Assembly (NCBI GenBank): GCA_902476875.1
Contig: CABSFC010000023.1
Location: 1 to 29,545, forward strand
DNA: 29,545 nucleotides
DNA from: an uncultured Oscillibacter sp.
GTDB lineage: Bacteria; Bacillota; Clostridia; Oscillospirales; Oscillospiraceae
Direction of reading: 5' to 3'
The notes beneath the pieces were generated by a model. It made no database searches, was not told the origin of the DNA, and saw nothing but the letters and a program-made list of their open reading frames with translations. Shown here in pieces: positions 16,949 through 25,619 of this stretch. Numbering within the stretch: position 1 is the first letter of the stretch; every line of letters begins with the position of its first letter. Position numbers and translations under genes: made by a program.

Positions 16949-18151
16949 ATGGATAAAGTGACATTGCAAGCATACCGGGATTGGGTGCGGAGCGAATTGG
17001 CGACCTGCGCGGATTTCTGGCTGAAAAACGGCATTGACCGGAAGCACGGCGGCGTATACACCTGCCTGGACCGGAAGGGCGAGATCTACTCCACCGACAA
17101 GAGCGTGTGGATGCAGGGCCGCTGCGGCTGGATCTTCTCCTATCTGTGCCATGTATACGGCAGCCGCCCCGAATGGCTGGAGGCCTCCAGGAGCTGCATC
17201 GACTTCCTGGAGGACCACTGCATCAACCACGCCGCCGGCGGGCGGATGTACTTCACCGTCACGGAGGACGGAAAGCCCCTGCGCCAGCGGCGCTACTACT
17301 TCTCCGAGGCGTTCTACGCCCTGGCCAACGCCGAGTACTACGGCGTCACCGGCGAGAAGGAGAACCTGGAGCGGGCCCGCCGGGCCTATGACCTGTACTG
17401 GGACCTGGCCCACGGCATGCCCGACCCCGTGGGCATGGGCCCCAAGACCATCCCGGAGACCCGCTCCGGCCGCGCTTTCGGCATCCCCATGATCATCCTG
17501 AACGTCACCAGCGTACTGCTGCGGACGGACCCGGAGCGGAAGGACCTGTACGAAGAGCGGGCCCAGGCCTGTGTGGATGAAATCTTCAAATACCACGTCA
17601 AGCCCGAGCTGAAGTGCGTGCTGGAGAACGTGGATGTGGACGGTACTCCCCGGCTGTATTATACCGAGGGCCGTACCGTCAACCCCGGCCACGACATCGA
17701 GGGCGTCTGGTTCCTGCTGGAACACGCCAAGCGCACCGGCGACCGGGAACTGGTCCGGAAAGCCGCCCAGATCTTCGACTGGGCCATCGAAGCCGGCTGG
17801 GACAATGAGTACGGCGGACTGCTGTACTTCACCGACTGCCTGAAAAAGCCCCCCGAGGCCTATGAGCACGACATGAAGCTGTGGTGGCCCCACAACGAGA
17901 TCATGATCTCCTCTTTGATGCTGTACCGCGACACCGGGGACGAGAAGTACTTCAAGTGGTTCGAAAAGGTGGTGGCCTACGTGAAGGAGCACTTCTCCGA
18001 TTCCGCGTACGGCGAGTGGTACGGCTACCTCCGCCGGGACGGCCTGCCCACAATGCCCTCCACCAAGGGCTCCACCTTCAAGGGCCCCTTCCACCTGCCC
18101 CGCGCCCTGATCATGTGCGACACCATGCTGGGCCAGCTGCTGGAGGGCTGA
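16949..18151 (+). CDS. N-acylglucosamine 2-epimerase family protein
   Basis: A 400-residue alpha6/alpha6-barrel enzyme of the AGE/RnBP family, expected to interconvert N-acetylmannosamine and N-acetylglucosamine in the cytosol. Family segments include DRKHGGVYTCLDRKG, KSVWMQGRCGWIFS, YYFSEAFYALAN, NPGHDIEGVWFLLEHA and WWPHNEIMISSLMLY, which contain the His residues used for proton transfer in characterised members. ATG at 16949 has GGAAGGTG upstream. The gene opens the plus-strand sialate operon, 36 bp before the RpiR gene. Cellobiose 2-epimerase and sulfoquinovose isomerase (YihS) share the fold. The nanA/nagA/nagB context and the NPGH motif favour the GlcNAc enzyme. Confidence 0.88.
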   Translation: MDKVTLQAYRDWVRSELATCADFWLKNGIDRKHGGVYTCLDRKGEIYSTDKSVWMQGRCGWIFSYLCHVYGSRPEWLEASRSCIDFLEDHCINHAAGGRMYFTVTEDGKPLRQRRYYFSEAFYALANAEYYGVTGEKENLERARRAYDLYWDLAHGMPDPVGMGPKTIPETRSGRAFGIPMIILNVTSVLLRTDPERKDLYEERAQACVDEIFKYHVKPELKCVLENVDVDGTPRLYYTEGRTVNPGHDIEGVWFLLEHAKRTGDRELVRKAAQIFDWAIEAGWDNEYGGLLYFTDCLKKPPEAYEHDMKLWWPHNEIMISSLMLYRDTGDEKYFKWFEKVVAYVKEHFSDSAYGEWYGYLRRDGLPTMPSTKGSTFKGPFHLPRALIMCDTMLGQLLEG

Positions 18152-18187
18152 CGAAACCCGGAAACATTGCCGAAAGGAGGCCGCACG

Positions 18188-19042
18188 ATGCCTGAAGAAA
18201 GCGTATTCAACCGCATTACAAAGGAGTATTACCAGCTGACCGCTTCTGAGAAAAAGCTGGCGAATTATGTCGTTGCCCACGGACAGCGCTCCCAGACGAT
18301 GTCCATCTCCGAGCTGGCCGCGGCCTGCGGCGTGGCGGAGGCCACCATCTCCCGTTTTTGCAGGCGGCTGGGCTACCGGGGCTACAGCGATTTCCGTCTG
18401 GCCACCGCCGCCTCCACGGCGGGACGCCTGGATTCCGGGCCGCTGATGGGTGAGATCGGGCCGGACGACAGCGTTCCCGACCTGTGCGCAAAGCTGGCCG
18501 GCGCGGAGATCGACGCCATCCGGGAGACCCAGAATTTGATTCGGCCGGGCGTCCTCCACGCCGCGGCGGGGGCCCTGCTGGCGGCGAAAACAGTCCTGTG
18601 CATGGGCCAGGGCGGCTCCATGCTGATGGCGGAGGAGGCGGCGCATCTGTTCACCACGGCGTTTCCGGGCTTTTTCGCGGTGCGGGATTCCCATATGCAG
18701 GTCATCGCCGCGTCCAATCTGACAGGGAACGACGCCATTTTGTTCTTCTCCTACTCCGGCGCCACCAAGGACATGATGGACGTGATGAAGCTGGCCAAAA
18801 AGCGGAGGACGAGAATCATCCTGGTGACCCGCTACACAGGCTCCCCCGGCGCGGAGCTGGCGGACATCGTTCTGCAGTGCGGCTCCACCGAGGGGCCGCT
18901 GCAGCTGGGCTCCGTCGCCGCCCGTATCGCCCAGCTCTATCTGATCGACGTGCTGTTCTCCGAAATGTGCCGCCGGGACCTGGAGCACTGCAAACACCAG
19001 CGGGAGCTGGTGGCCGACGCGCTGTCGGAAAAGCACATCTGA
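18188..19042 (+). CDS. RpiR-family transcriptional regulator (HTH plus SIS domain)
   Basis: A 284-residue regulator. The N-terminal HTH_6 domain includes TASEKKLANYVVAH and ISELAAACGVAEATISRFCRRLGYRGYSDFR, with the helix-turn-helix at about residues 38-62. The C-terminal SIS domain (about 115-255) has GQGGSMLMAEEAAHLF and FFSYSGATKDMMDVMKLAKK, the Ser-rich loops that bind phosphosugars. Likely effectors by context are GlcNAc-6-P, ManNAc-6-P or GlcN-6-P. ATG at 18188 follows AAAGGAGG at 7-bp spacing; an in-frame start seven codons earlier lacks a binding site. Probable targets are the two palindromic sites at 16865 and 19106, so it would control its own transcript. Confidence 0.92.
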   Translation: MPEESVFNRITKEYYQLTASEKKLANYVVAHGQRSQTMSISELAAACGVAEATISRFCRRLGYRGYSDFRLATAASTAGRLDSGPLMGEIGPDDSVPDLCAKLAGAEIDAIRETQNLIRPGVLHAAAGALLAAKTVLCMGQGGSMLMAEEAAHLFTTAFPGFFAVRDSHMQVIAASNLTGNDAILFFSYSGATKDMMDVMKLAKKRRTRIILVTRYTGSPGAELADIVLQCGSTEGPLQLGSVAARIAQLYLIDVLFSEMCRRDLEHCKHQRELVADALSEKHI

Positions 19043-19072
19043 GTCCGCCGGAAGCGGGAAGAATCGACAATT

Positions 19073-19117
19073 ATTTTCAAAATTTTTTCATAAAATGACG
19101 GTTTTGAAAATATTTTC
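19073..19117. promoter_or_regulatory. Candidate RpiR operator array upstream of the importer promoter
   Basis: ATTTTCAAAA (19073-19082) and TTTTGAAAAT (19102-19111) form a perfect 10-bp inverted repeat around 19 bases. The right arm overlaps the perfect 12-bp palindrome GAAAATATTTTC (19106-19117), which lies 9 bp upstream of the -35 box, as at 16865-16877. Confidence 0.6.
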
Positions 19118-19126
19118 GAGAATGTC

Positions 19127-19155
19127 TTGACAAGCTCTCTGTATAATTGTACAAT
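19127..19155 (+). promoter_or_regulatory. Promoter of the sialate importer/catabolic operon
   Basis: TTGACA (19127-19132), a 17-bp spacer and TACAAT (19150-19155). A TATAAT also occurs inside the spacer but too close to this -35 box. The leader to the start codon is about 55 bases. Confidence 0.85.
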
Positions 19156-19215
19156 TTGCACATAGCCCTTGTTGGGCGTAATCGCAAATTTCATCAAATT
19201 TTTCAGGAGGTACAT

Positions 19216-20559
19216 ATGAAGAAGATGAAAAGAATTCTTGCGCTGACCATGGCTCTGGTCATGGTCCTGGCTCTGGCCGCCTGCGGCGGCGAGACCACCG
19301 AGACTCCCACCGACAACAGCGGCGAGGACGCCGCCACCACCGCCGCCACGCAGGAGATCTCCCTGTGGACCTATCCCATCGGCAACTGGAAGGACGAGGC
19401 CACCGTCAATGAGCTGACCGCCGCTTTCGAGGCCGAGACCGGCATCAAGGTCAGCGTGGAGTATCTGGACTACACCAACGGCGACGACAAGGTCAACACC
19501 GCCATCACCGCCGGCAACACGCCCGACCTGATCATGGAAGGTCCCGAGCGTCTGGTGGCCAACTGGGGCGCCAACGGCTACATGGTGGACCTGGCCGACA
19601 TGCTGGACGAGACCGACAAGAGCGAGATCTACGAGTCTGTCCAGGCCGCCTGCATCAACAGCGAGGGCGCCTGCTACGAGTATCCCCTGGTCATGACCGC
19701 CCACTGCATGGCCATCAACAAGCAGGCCTTCGAGGAGGCCGGCGCCCTGCAGTACATCAACGAGGATACCCACACCTGGACCACCGACGACTTTATCAAC
19801 GCCGTCAACGCGCTGTATGCCCACTATGGCGAGACCGTCGGCGCCGTGTTCTGCAACGGCCAGGGCGGCGACCAGGGCACCCGCGCTCTGGTGAACAACC
19901 TGTACGGCGGCACCTTCACCAACGCCGAGCATACCGCTTACACCTGGAACGACCCCGAGAACATCCAGGCTCTCCAGACCCTGTATGACCTGGACGGCAT
20001 CGCTTACGACGCCTCCATCGTCGGCGGCGACGAGATCGCACTGTTCTACCAGGGCATCCTGAAGATGGCTTTCTGCTGGAACATCGCCCAGCAGCTGGAT
20101 CCCAACTCCGCCGGCACCGGCGCTGAGAAGACCATCAACGGCGACGACATCATCTTCATGAGCTTCCCCTCTCAGACCGGCGAGTCCCTGCTGCAGGGCG
20201 GCATCTGGGGCTTCGGCATCTTCGACAACGGCGACGAAGCCAAGATCGAGGCCGCCAAGACCTTCATCAAGTACATGTGCGACTCTGAGCACACCGCCGA
20301 CGCTGTCCGCGCCGCCAACTACTTCGCCGTCCGCGACACCGCCGAGGGCACCGACCTGACCGGCATCTGGGCGGACGAGCCGATCATGGCTGAGTACACC
20401 AAGCTGATGCCTTACCTGGGCGACTACTATCAGGTCACCACCGGCTGGGCCCAGGCCCGCACCTCCTGGTGGAACATGCTCCAGGACATCGGCGAGGGCG
20501 CCGACATCGCCTCCACCGTCGAGACCTTCATGGCCGAGGCCAACGCCGCCGCGGGCTGA
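19216..20559 (+). CDS. CUT1-type ABC importer substrate-binding lipoprotein, predicted sialate binder
   Basis: A 447-residue lipoprotein with a Lys-rich start (MKKMKR), a hydrophobic segment and the lipobox LALAAC, followed by a Thr/Glu/Asp-rich linker. The mature chain (ISLWTYPIGNWKDEATVNELTAAFEAETGI, then ITAGNTPDLIMEGPERL, and the Trp/Tyr-rich C-terminal YYQVTTGWAQARTSWWNML) is a family 1 solute-binding protein of the carbohydrate CUT1 class. ATG at 19216 has AGGAGG at 5-bp spacing. It is followed by two CUT1 permeases, N-acetylneuraminate lyase, nagB and nagA, so Neu5Ac or a related amino sugar is the likely ligand. Streptococcus pneumoniae imports sialate with a transporter of this class. 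Binding residues for sialate cannot be confirmed by eye. Confidence 0.87.
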   Translation: MKKMKRILALTMALVMVLALAACGGETTETPTDNSGEDAATTAATQEISLWTYPIGNWKDEATVNELTAAFEAETGIKVSVEYLDYTNGDDKVNTAITAGNTPDLIMEGPERLVANWGANGYMVDLADMLDETDKSEIYESVQAACINSEGACYEYPLVMTAHCMAINKQAFEEAGALQYINEDTHTWTTDDFINAVNALYAHYGETVGAVFCNGQGGDQGTRALVNNLYGGTFTNAEHTAYTWNDPENIQALQTLYDLDGIAYDASIVGGDEIALFYQGILKMAFCWNIAQQLDPNSAGTGAEKTINGDDIIFMSFPSQTGESLLQGGIWGFGIFDNGDEAKIEAAKTFIKYMCDSEHTADAVRAANYFAVRDTAEGTDLTGIWADEPIMAEYTKLMPYLGDYYQVTTGWAQARTSWWNMLQDIGEGADIASTVETFMAEANAAAG

Positions 20560-20610
20560 TCCCACCGGCAAAGCGCAATTAACGGAATCCTGAAATAAGT
20601 GGGTTCGCGC

Positions 20611-20641
20611 GCCCCTTCCCCGCATTGCGCGGGGAGGGGGC
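20611..20641 (+). terminator. GC-rich hairpin after the binding-protein gene
   Basis: GCCCCTTCCCCGC (20611-20623) pairs with GCGGGGAGGGGGC (20629-20641) with one G-U pair. The following GTACCTTTTC is a poor T run. It probably acts as a partial terminator or mRNA stabiliser that keeps binding-protein message above permease message. The rest of the 188-bp gap (20560-20747) is non-coding, with no clear promoter. Confidence 0.6.
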
Positions 20642-20747
20642 GTACCTTTTCTTTCGGCTGGGGATATGCATGACAGGCCGGGCCTGGGCTGAGTCTGTGA
20701 TGCGTATCTCCACCCGCAAACCATTTTAGAGAGAGGGGCGATTCATT

Positions 20748-21662
20748 TTGGCCAAGCAACCCAAGTCCGCCATGAGCCGGGCTCTTGTGCGGCGGGAGAC
20801 GATCTCCGGTTATCTGTTTCTGCTGCCCAGCCTGATTTTCTTTATCGGCTTTGTCATCATCCCCATGATCATCTGTATTCTGAACAGCCTGACCGACGCC
20901 AACATGTATACAGAGGGCCTGGGGAACTTTGTGGGGCTGAAGAATTTCACCGACCTTTGGAAGGACGCGACCTTCCTGGAGGCGCTGAAAAACACGTTTA
21001 TCATCGTCATCGTCAGCGTGCCCACCGTGTGCGCGTTCTCTCTGTGGGTATCCTCCGCCATCTATAAGCTCAATGGCAAGCTGCTGTCCGCTTTCCGTTG
21101 CATCTTCTATCTGCCTGTGGTCACCGGCTCCGTGGCCGTCACCGTGGTGTGGAAGTGGATGTACAACAACTACTACGGCGTCTTCAACTATGTCATGAAG
21201 GGCCTTGGCGTCATCGACAAGAACATCAACTGGCTGGGCGACTCCCGGTTCGCGCTGTGGTGCATCATCCTCATCCTGTTCACCACCTCCGTGGGCCAGC
21301 CCATCGTGCTGTACGTCTCCGCGCTGGGCAATGTGGACCAGTCTCTGGTGGAGGCCGCCCAGGTGGACGGCGCCACCAACTTCCAGGTGTTCTGGAAGAT
21401 CAAGTGGCCCCAGATGATGCCCACCACCCTGTATATCCTGGTCATCACCACCATCAACTCCTTCCAGTGCTTCGCGCTGATTCAGCTGCTGACCTCCGGC
21501 GGCTCCGGGACCAACACGGTGATGTACTATATCTACTACACCGCTTTCAAGCTGACGGAGCAAAGCGGACACTTCGGCTATGCCAACGCCATGGGCGTGA
21601 TTCTGGCCATCTTCATCGGTCTGCTGTCCGCCCTCCAGTTCAAGCTGGCGAAAGAGAAGTAA
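20748..21662 (+). CDS. CUT1 ABC importer permease (MalF/UgpA type)
   Basis: A 304-residue inner-membrane permease with six membrane segments. It opens ETISGYLFLLPSLIFFIGFVIIPMI and has the coupling loop VEAAQVDGATNFQVFWKIKWPQMMPT that docks on the ATPase. The start is taken as TTG at 20748-20750 with GAGAGGGG about 10 bases upstream; an ATG eight codons later lacks a binding site. It is 16 bp before the second permease gene. Confidence 0.9.
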   Translation: MAKQPKSAMSRALVRRETISGYLFLLPSLIFFIGFVIIPMIICILNSLTDANMYTEGLGNFVGLKNFTDLWKDATFLEALKNTFIIVIVSVPTVCAFSLWVSSAIYKLNGKLLSAFRCIFYLPVVTGSVAVTVVWKWMYNNYYGVFNYVMKGLGVIDKNINWLGDSRFALWCIILILFTTSVGQPIVLYVSALGNVDQSLVEAAQVDGATNFQVFWKIKWPQMMPTTLYILVITTINSFQCFALIQLLTSGGSGTNTVMYYIYYTAFKLTEQSGHFGYANAMGVILAIFIGLLSALQFKLAKEK

Positions 21663-21677
21663 GGGGGGAAGGAAACT

Positions 21678-22562
21678 ATGAAAAGCATTTCTGCTCGTTC
21701 CAGAGCTTATAGAATTATCAGCCTGATCATTCTGATCGTCCTTGCGTTCCTCTTCATCTTCCCCCTCTACTGGATTATCACCGGCGCTTTCAAGAATGGC
21801 GCGGACATCAACTCCGTCACGCCGGTGTGGGTCCCCTCGGAGTGGGTGACGACGAACTTTGACAAGCTGTTTGACCGCCGCTCCGCGCCCCTGTTCCAGA
21901 TCGGCGCGCTGGTCGGTCCCACGGTCCCCGGCGCCATCCGCTGGCTGGTGAACACGGTGTTTATGGCGGTTATGGCCATGATCCTCACCTGCCTCACCGC
22001 CGCCATGGCCGGCTACGCCCTGGCGAAGAAGCGGTTTATCGGCCGCACCATCCTGTTCTCCCTGATCGTGTGCGCCATGGCCCTGCCCAAGCAGGTCATC
22101 CTGATCCCCCTGCTGAAGGAGATGTCCGCCCTGAACCTGTACGACACTTTGTGGGCGGTGATCTTCCCCACGGTGGGCTGGCCCTTCGGCGTGTTCCTCA
22201 TGAAGCAGTTCTCCGAGGGCATCCCCGGCGAGATTCTGGAGGCCGCCCGCGTGGACGGCGCCGGAGAGCTGCGCACCTTCGCCACCATCGTGGTCCCCAT
22301 GGTCAAGCCGGGCATCGGCGCGCTGGCCATCTTCACCTTTATCAACTCCTGGAACGACTACTTCATGCAGTTGGTGATGCTGACCAGCAACGTCAACCAG
22401 ACCATCTCCCTGGGCATCGCCACCCTGCAGGGCGAGTCCACCGTGGACACGGGCCTTTTGATGGCCGGCGCCGCGCTGGCCGCCGTTCCCATCATCGTCG
22501 TGTTCCTGATCTTCCAGAAGTACTTCACCCAGGGCATCACGATGGGTGCTGTGAAGGGCTGA
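21678..22562 (+). CDS. CUT1 ABC importer permease (MalG/UgpE type)
   Basis: A 294-residue second permease with six predicted membrane segments. Its N-terminus (LIILIVLAFLFIFPLYWIITGAFK) and coupling loop (LEAARVDGAGELRTFATIVVPMVKPG) are typical of the MalG/UgpE partner. AAGGGGGGAAGGA precedes the ATG. It pairs with the upstream permease to form the channel; the ATPase gene is at the end of the operon. Confidence 0.92.
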   Translation: MKSISARSRAYRIISLIILIVLAFLFIFPLYWIITGAFKNGADINSVTPVWVPSEWVTTNFDKLFDRRSAPLFQIGALVGPTVPGAIRWLVNTVFMAVMAMILTCLTAAMAGYALAKKRFIGRTILFSLIVCAMALPKQVILIPLLKEMSALNLYDTLWAVIFPTVGWPFGVFLMKQFSEGIPGEILEAARVDGAGELRTFATIVVPMVKPGIGALAIFTFINSWNDYFMQLVMLTSNVNQTISLGIATLQGESTVDTGLLMAGAALAAVPIIVVFLIFQKYFTQGITMGAVKG

Positions 22563-22615
22563 TACCCCTGTTATTCTCCGCTCGCCTGCTGAGCGTTTGA
22601 AAGGATCTGTTTATC

Positions 22616-23533
22616 ATGTCTGACATCAAAAAATACCAGGGGATTTTCCCCGCGTTCTACGCATGCTATGAGGACGACGGCTCCGTCAGCCCCGCCCGCA
22701 GCCGCGCCCTGGCGAAATACCTGCTGGACAAGGGCGTCAAGGGCCTGTATGTGGGCGGCTCCTCCGGCGAGTGCATCTACCAGAGCGTTGCCGAGCGCAA
22801 GACCATTCTGGAGAATGTCATGGCCGAGGTGGGCGGCAAGCTGACCATCATCGCCCACGTGGCCTGCAACAACACCGCCGACAGCCAGGAGCTGGCCCGC
22901 CACGCGGAGTCCCTGGGCGTGGACGCCATCGCCTCCATCCCCCCCATCTACTTCCACCTGCCGCCCTACGGCATCGCCCAGTATTGGAACGACATCTCCG
23001 CGGCGGCTCCCAACACCGACTTCATCATCTACAACATCCCCCAGCTGGCGGGCGTGTCCCTGAGCATCCCCCTGCTGCGGGAGATGCGGAAGAACCCCCG
23101 GGTCATCGGCGTGAAGAACTCCTCCATGCCCACCCAGGACATCCAGATGTGGAAGGACGAGGGCGGCGCGGACTTCGTGGTCATGAACGGCCCTGACGAG
23201 CAGTTCGTCTCCGGACTGGCCATCGGCGCCACCGGCGGCATCGGCGGCACCTACGCCGCCATGCCCGAGCTGTTCAACAAGATCTACGCGCTGTACAACG
23301 CCGGCGAGATGAAGCGGGCCGCCGAGGTGCAAAACGAGGTCTGCCGCGTCATCTACAAGCTGTGCGCCGCCCACGGCAACATGTACGCCGTCATCAAGGC
23401 GGTCATCCGCAAGCAGGGCGGTCCGGACTGCGGCAGCGTCCGTCTGCCGCTGACGCCGCTGGCCCCCGGCGACGAGGCCGTTGTGGACGAGGCCGCCGCC
23501 ATGATTCGGGCCGCCATTGCCAAGTACTGCTGA
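22616..23533 (+). CDS. nanA: N-acetylneuraminate lyase
   Basis: A 305-residue class I aldolase of the DHDPS/NAL family, cleaving Neu5Ac to ManNAc and pyruvate. The Schiff-base lysine is K167 (GVKNSS) and the catalytic Tyr is Y139 (YNIPQLAGV). The carboxylate loop is GGSSGE at 47-52. In dihydrodipicolinate synthase an Arg follows the YNxP motif; here it is QLAGV, close to the E. coli NanA ALSGV, so lyase is favoured over DapA. GAAAGGA lies upstream of the ATG. It sits between the permease genes and nagB. Confidence 0.92.
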   Translation: MSDIKKYQGIFPAFYACYEDDGSVSPARSRALAKYLLDKGVKGLYVGGSSGECIYQSVAERKTILENVMAEVGGKLTIIAHVACNNTADSQELARHAESLGVDAIASIPPIYFHLPPYGIAQYWNDISAAAPNTDFIIYNIPQLAGVSLSIPLLREMRKNPRVIGVKNSSMPTQDIQMWKDEGGADFVVMNGPDEQFVSGLAIGATGGIGGTYAAMPELFNKIYALYNAGEMKRAAEVQNEVCRVIYKLCAAHGNMYAVIKAVIRKQGGPDCGSVRLPLTPLAPGDEAVVDEAAAMIRAAIAKYC

Positions 23534-23564
23534 AATATCCCAAAAGAAAAGGAGAACAAGCGCT

Positions 23565-24314
23565 ATGAGAATTTATATGGAGGCGGATTACGAGGCCATG
23601 AGCCGCCGTGCCGCCAACCTCATCTCCGCGGAGATCATCCGCCGCCCGGACTGCGTGCTGGGCCTTGCCACCGGCTCCAGCCCGGTGGGCACCTACAAGC
23701 AGCTGATCGCCTGGAACCAGCGGGGCGATTTCAGCTTCAAGGAGGTCCGCACCGTCAATCTGGACGAGTACATGGGCCTGGCCCCCACCCACGACCAGAG
23801 CTACCGCTACTTCATGCAGAGCAACCTGTTTGACCACGTGGACATCGACGTGAACAACACCCGCGTGCCCGACGGCCTGGCCGCCGATCCGGACGCCTTC
23901 TGCGCCCAGTACGACGAGCTGATCCGCTCCCTGGGCGTGGACCTGCAGCTGCTGGGCGTGGGCCGCAACGGCCACATCGGCTTCAACGAGCCCTCCGACT
24001 GCTTTATCAAGGAGACCCACGTGGTGGACCTGGCCCCCAGCACCATCGAGGCCAACGCCCGCTTCTTCGCCAGCGCCGACGACGTGCCCCGCCAGGCCAT
24101 GACCATGGGCATCGGCTGCATCATGGCCGCCCGCCGGGTGCTGCTGATCGCCAGCGGCGAGGACAAGGCCGACGCCCTGTACAACGCGTTCTGCGGCCCC
24201 ATCACGCCCAGGTGCCCCGGCTCCATTCTCCAGCTCCATGACGACGTGGTCCTGGTGGGCGACCGGGCCGCCCTGAGCAAGCTGGCTGCCGCGGGGGTGC
24301 CTGTATGCGAATAA
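23565..24314 (+). CDS. nagB: Glucosamine-6-phosphate deaminase
   Basis: A 249-residue enzyme converting GlcN-6-P to fructose-6-phosphate and ammonia. The phosphate loop is LATGSSPVGTY (34-44). The proton-transfer Asp is D67 (NLDEY), the ring-opening His is H137 and its Glu partner E142 (GRNGHIGFNEP). N135 stands where E. coli has D141, as I recall for Bacillus-type NagB. The C-terminal allosteric extension of the E. coli enzyme is missing, so it is the short form. ATG at 23565 follows AAAGGAG at about 10-bp spacing; the longer frame starts inside nanA. It overlaps nagA by 10 bp. Confidence 0.96.
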   Translation: MRIYMEADYEAMSRRAANLISAEIIRRPDCVLGLATGSSPVGTYKQLIAWNQRGDFSFKEVRTVNLDEYMGLAPTHDQSYRYFMQSNLFDHVDIDVNNTRVPDGLAADPDAFCAQYDELIRSLGVDLQLLGVGRNGHIGFNEPSDCFIKETHVVDLAPSTIEANARFFASADDVPRQAMTMGIGCIMAARRVLLIASGEDKADALYNAFCGPITPRCPGSILQLHDDVVLVGDRAALSKLAAAGVPVCE

Positions 24315-25438
24315 CCGGCGGTCAGGTCTTCGACCTGCGGGAGGGCTTTGTGGAGCGGGAGATCCGCACTGACGGCGCCCTTCTCTCCGCCGCCAGCGGC
24401 GATGGCCGCGTGCTGGACGCCTCGGGCTGCTATGTCATTCCCGGCCTGATCGACGTGCACTTCCACGGCTGCGTGGGGGAGGATTTCAGCGACGCCACCC
24501 CCGACGGCCTGCAGCGGATCGCGGACTACGAGCTGTCCCGGGGCGTCACCTCGATCTGCCCCGCGGGCATGACCCTGCCGGAGGACCAGCTGACGCGCAT
24601 TTGTGAAAACGCCGCCGCCCACAGGGCCGGGGCCGCCCACGGCGCGGACCTGGCGGGCCTCCACCTGGAGGGACCCTTCCTCTGCGACGCCAAGAAGGGC
24701 GCCCAGAACGGCGCGTTCCTTCACGACCCGGACATCGACATGCTGCGCCGCCTGCAAAAGGCCGCGCGGGGCCTTGTGAGGCTGGTGACCGTGGCGCCGG
24801 AGCGGCCCCACGCGGAGGAATTCATCCGCGGCGCCACGGCGGACGGCATCACCGTCTCCATTGGACACACCACGGCGGACTATGAGACCGCCTGCGCGGC
24901 CATGGATGCCGGCGCCAGCCACTGCACCCACCTGTTCAACGCCATGCCGCCCTTCACCCACCGGGCCCCCGGCGTGGTGGGCGCGGCGTTCGACCACCCG
25001 GGCGTCCGGGTGGAGCTGATCTGCGACGGCATCCACATCCACCCCAGCGTGGTCCGGGCCGTGTTCGGCCTCTTCGGCGCGGAGCGGGTGGTCCTGATCT
25101 CCGACTCCCTGCGGGCCACCGGTATGCCCGACGGCCAGTACCCCTTCGGCGGGCAGGAGATCGTGGTCCGCGGCCCCCGGGCGACGCTGGCCCACGACCC
25201 CAACACCCTGGCCGGCTCCGTCACGGACCTGATGGGCTGCCTGAAGACGGCGGTATCCTTCGGCATCCCCCTGGCGGACGCCGTCCGCGCCGCGTCCCAC
25301 AACCCCGCCCAGGCCATCCACATCGCGGACCGGGTGGGCGGCCTGGAGACCGGCAAGGAGGCCAACCTGGTCCTGCTGGACAGGGACGACCTCTCCATCC
25401 GCGCGGTCCTGTTCCGCGGCGAGACCGTGGAGCGTTAA
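24305..25438 (+). CDS. nagA: N-acetylglucosamine-6-phosphate deacetylase
   Basis: A 377-residue amidohydrolase removing acetate from GlcNAc-6-P. Metal and catalytic residues are visible: H52 and H54 (DVHFHG), E122 (HLEGPF), H188 (IGHTT), H209 (CTHLFNAM) and D267 (ISDSL), with DGIHIHP binding substrate. The C-terminal GLETGKEANLVLLD is the usual return strand. ATG at 24305 lies inside the nagB end, so translation is probably coupled. The product feeds NagB. Confidence 0.96.
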   Translation: MRITGGQVFDLREGFVEREIRTDGALLSAASGDGRVLDASGCYVIPGLIDVHFHGCVGEDFSDATPDGLQRIADYELSRGVTSICPAGMTLPEDQLTRICENAAAHRAGAAHGADLAGLHLEGPFLCDAKKGAQNGAFLHDPDIDMLRRLQKAARGLVRLVTVAPERPHAEEFIRGATADGITVSIGHTTADYETACAAMDAGASHCTHLFNAMPPFTHRAPGVVGAAFDHPGVRVELICDGIHIHPSVVRAVFGLFGAERVVLISDSLRATGMPDGQYPFGGQEIVVRGPRATLAHDPNTLAGSVTDLMGCLKTAVSFGIPLADAVRAASHNPAQAIHIADRVGGLETGKEANLVLLDRDDLSIRAVLFRGETVER

Positions 25439-25462
25439 AGTTCCCCAAATTTTAATACGGCG

Positions 25463-25619
25463 CCTGCCGCTACTCCATTTTTATAGCGGCAGGCCAGCCA
25501 ACAAAAAGGAGGAGACCAATCCGCCAGGCCGGCGGTGCGGCAGTGTGGAGACCTGCCGTAATTCCCCGGGGGCGCCACTCCCCCGGCGGAGAGGCTCCGG
25601 GCGCGGAGGCGCGGGAGCC
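25463..25619 (+). other. Structured non-coding leader between nagA and the sugar ATPase gene
   Basis: This 194-bp gap holds a series of hairpins and no supported ORF. A 10-bp stem lies at 25463-25472/25484-25493. A strong AAAAAGGAGGAG (25503-25514) has no start codon at normal distance. Four GC-rich stems follow in series: 25521-25525/25531-25535, 25538-25543/25553-25558, 25566-25572/25580-25586 and 25593-25598/25614-25619. The ATPase ATG at 25633 then has no close ribosome binding site; a stop two codons upstream in frame excludes an earlier start. I do not recognise a known riboswitch or ribozyme class. Confidence 0.5.
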
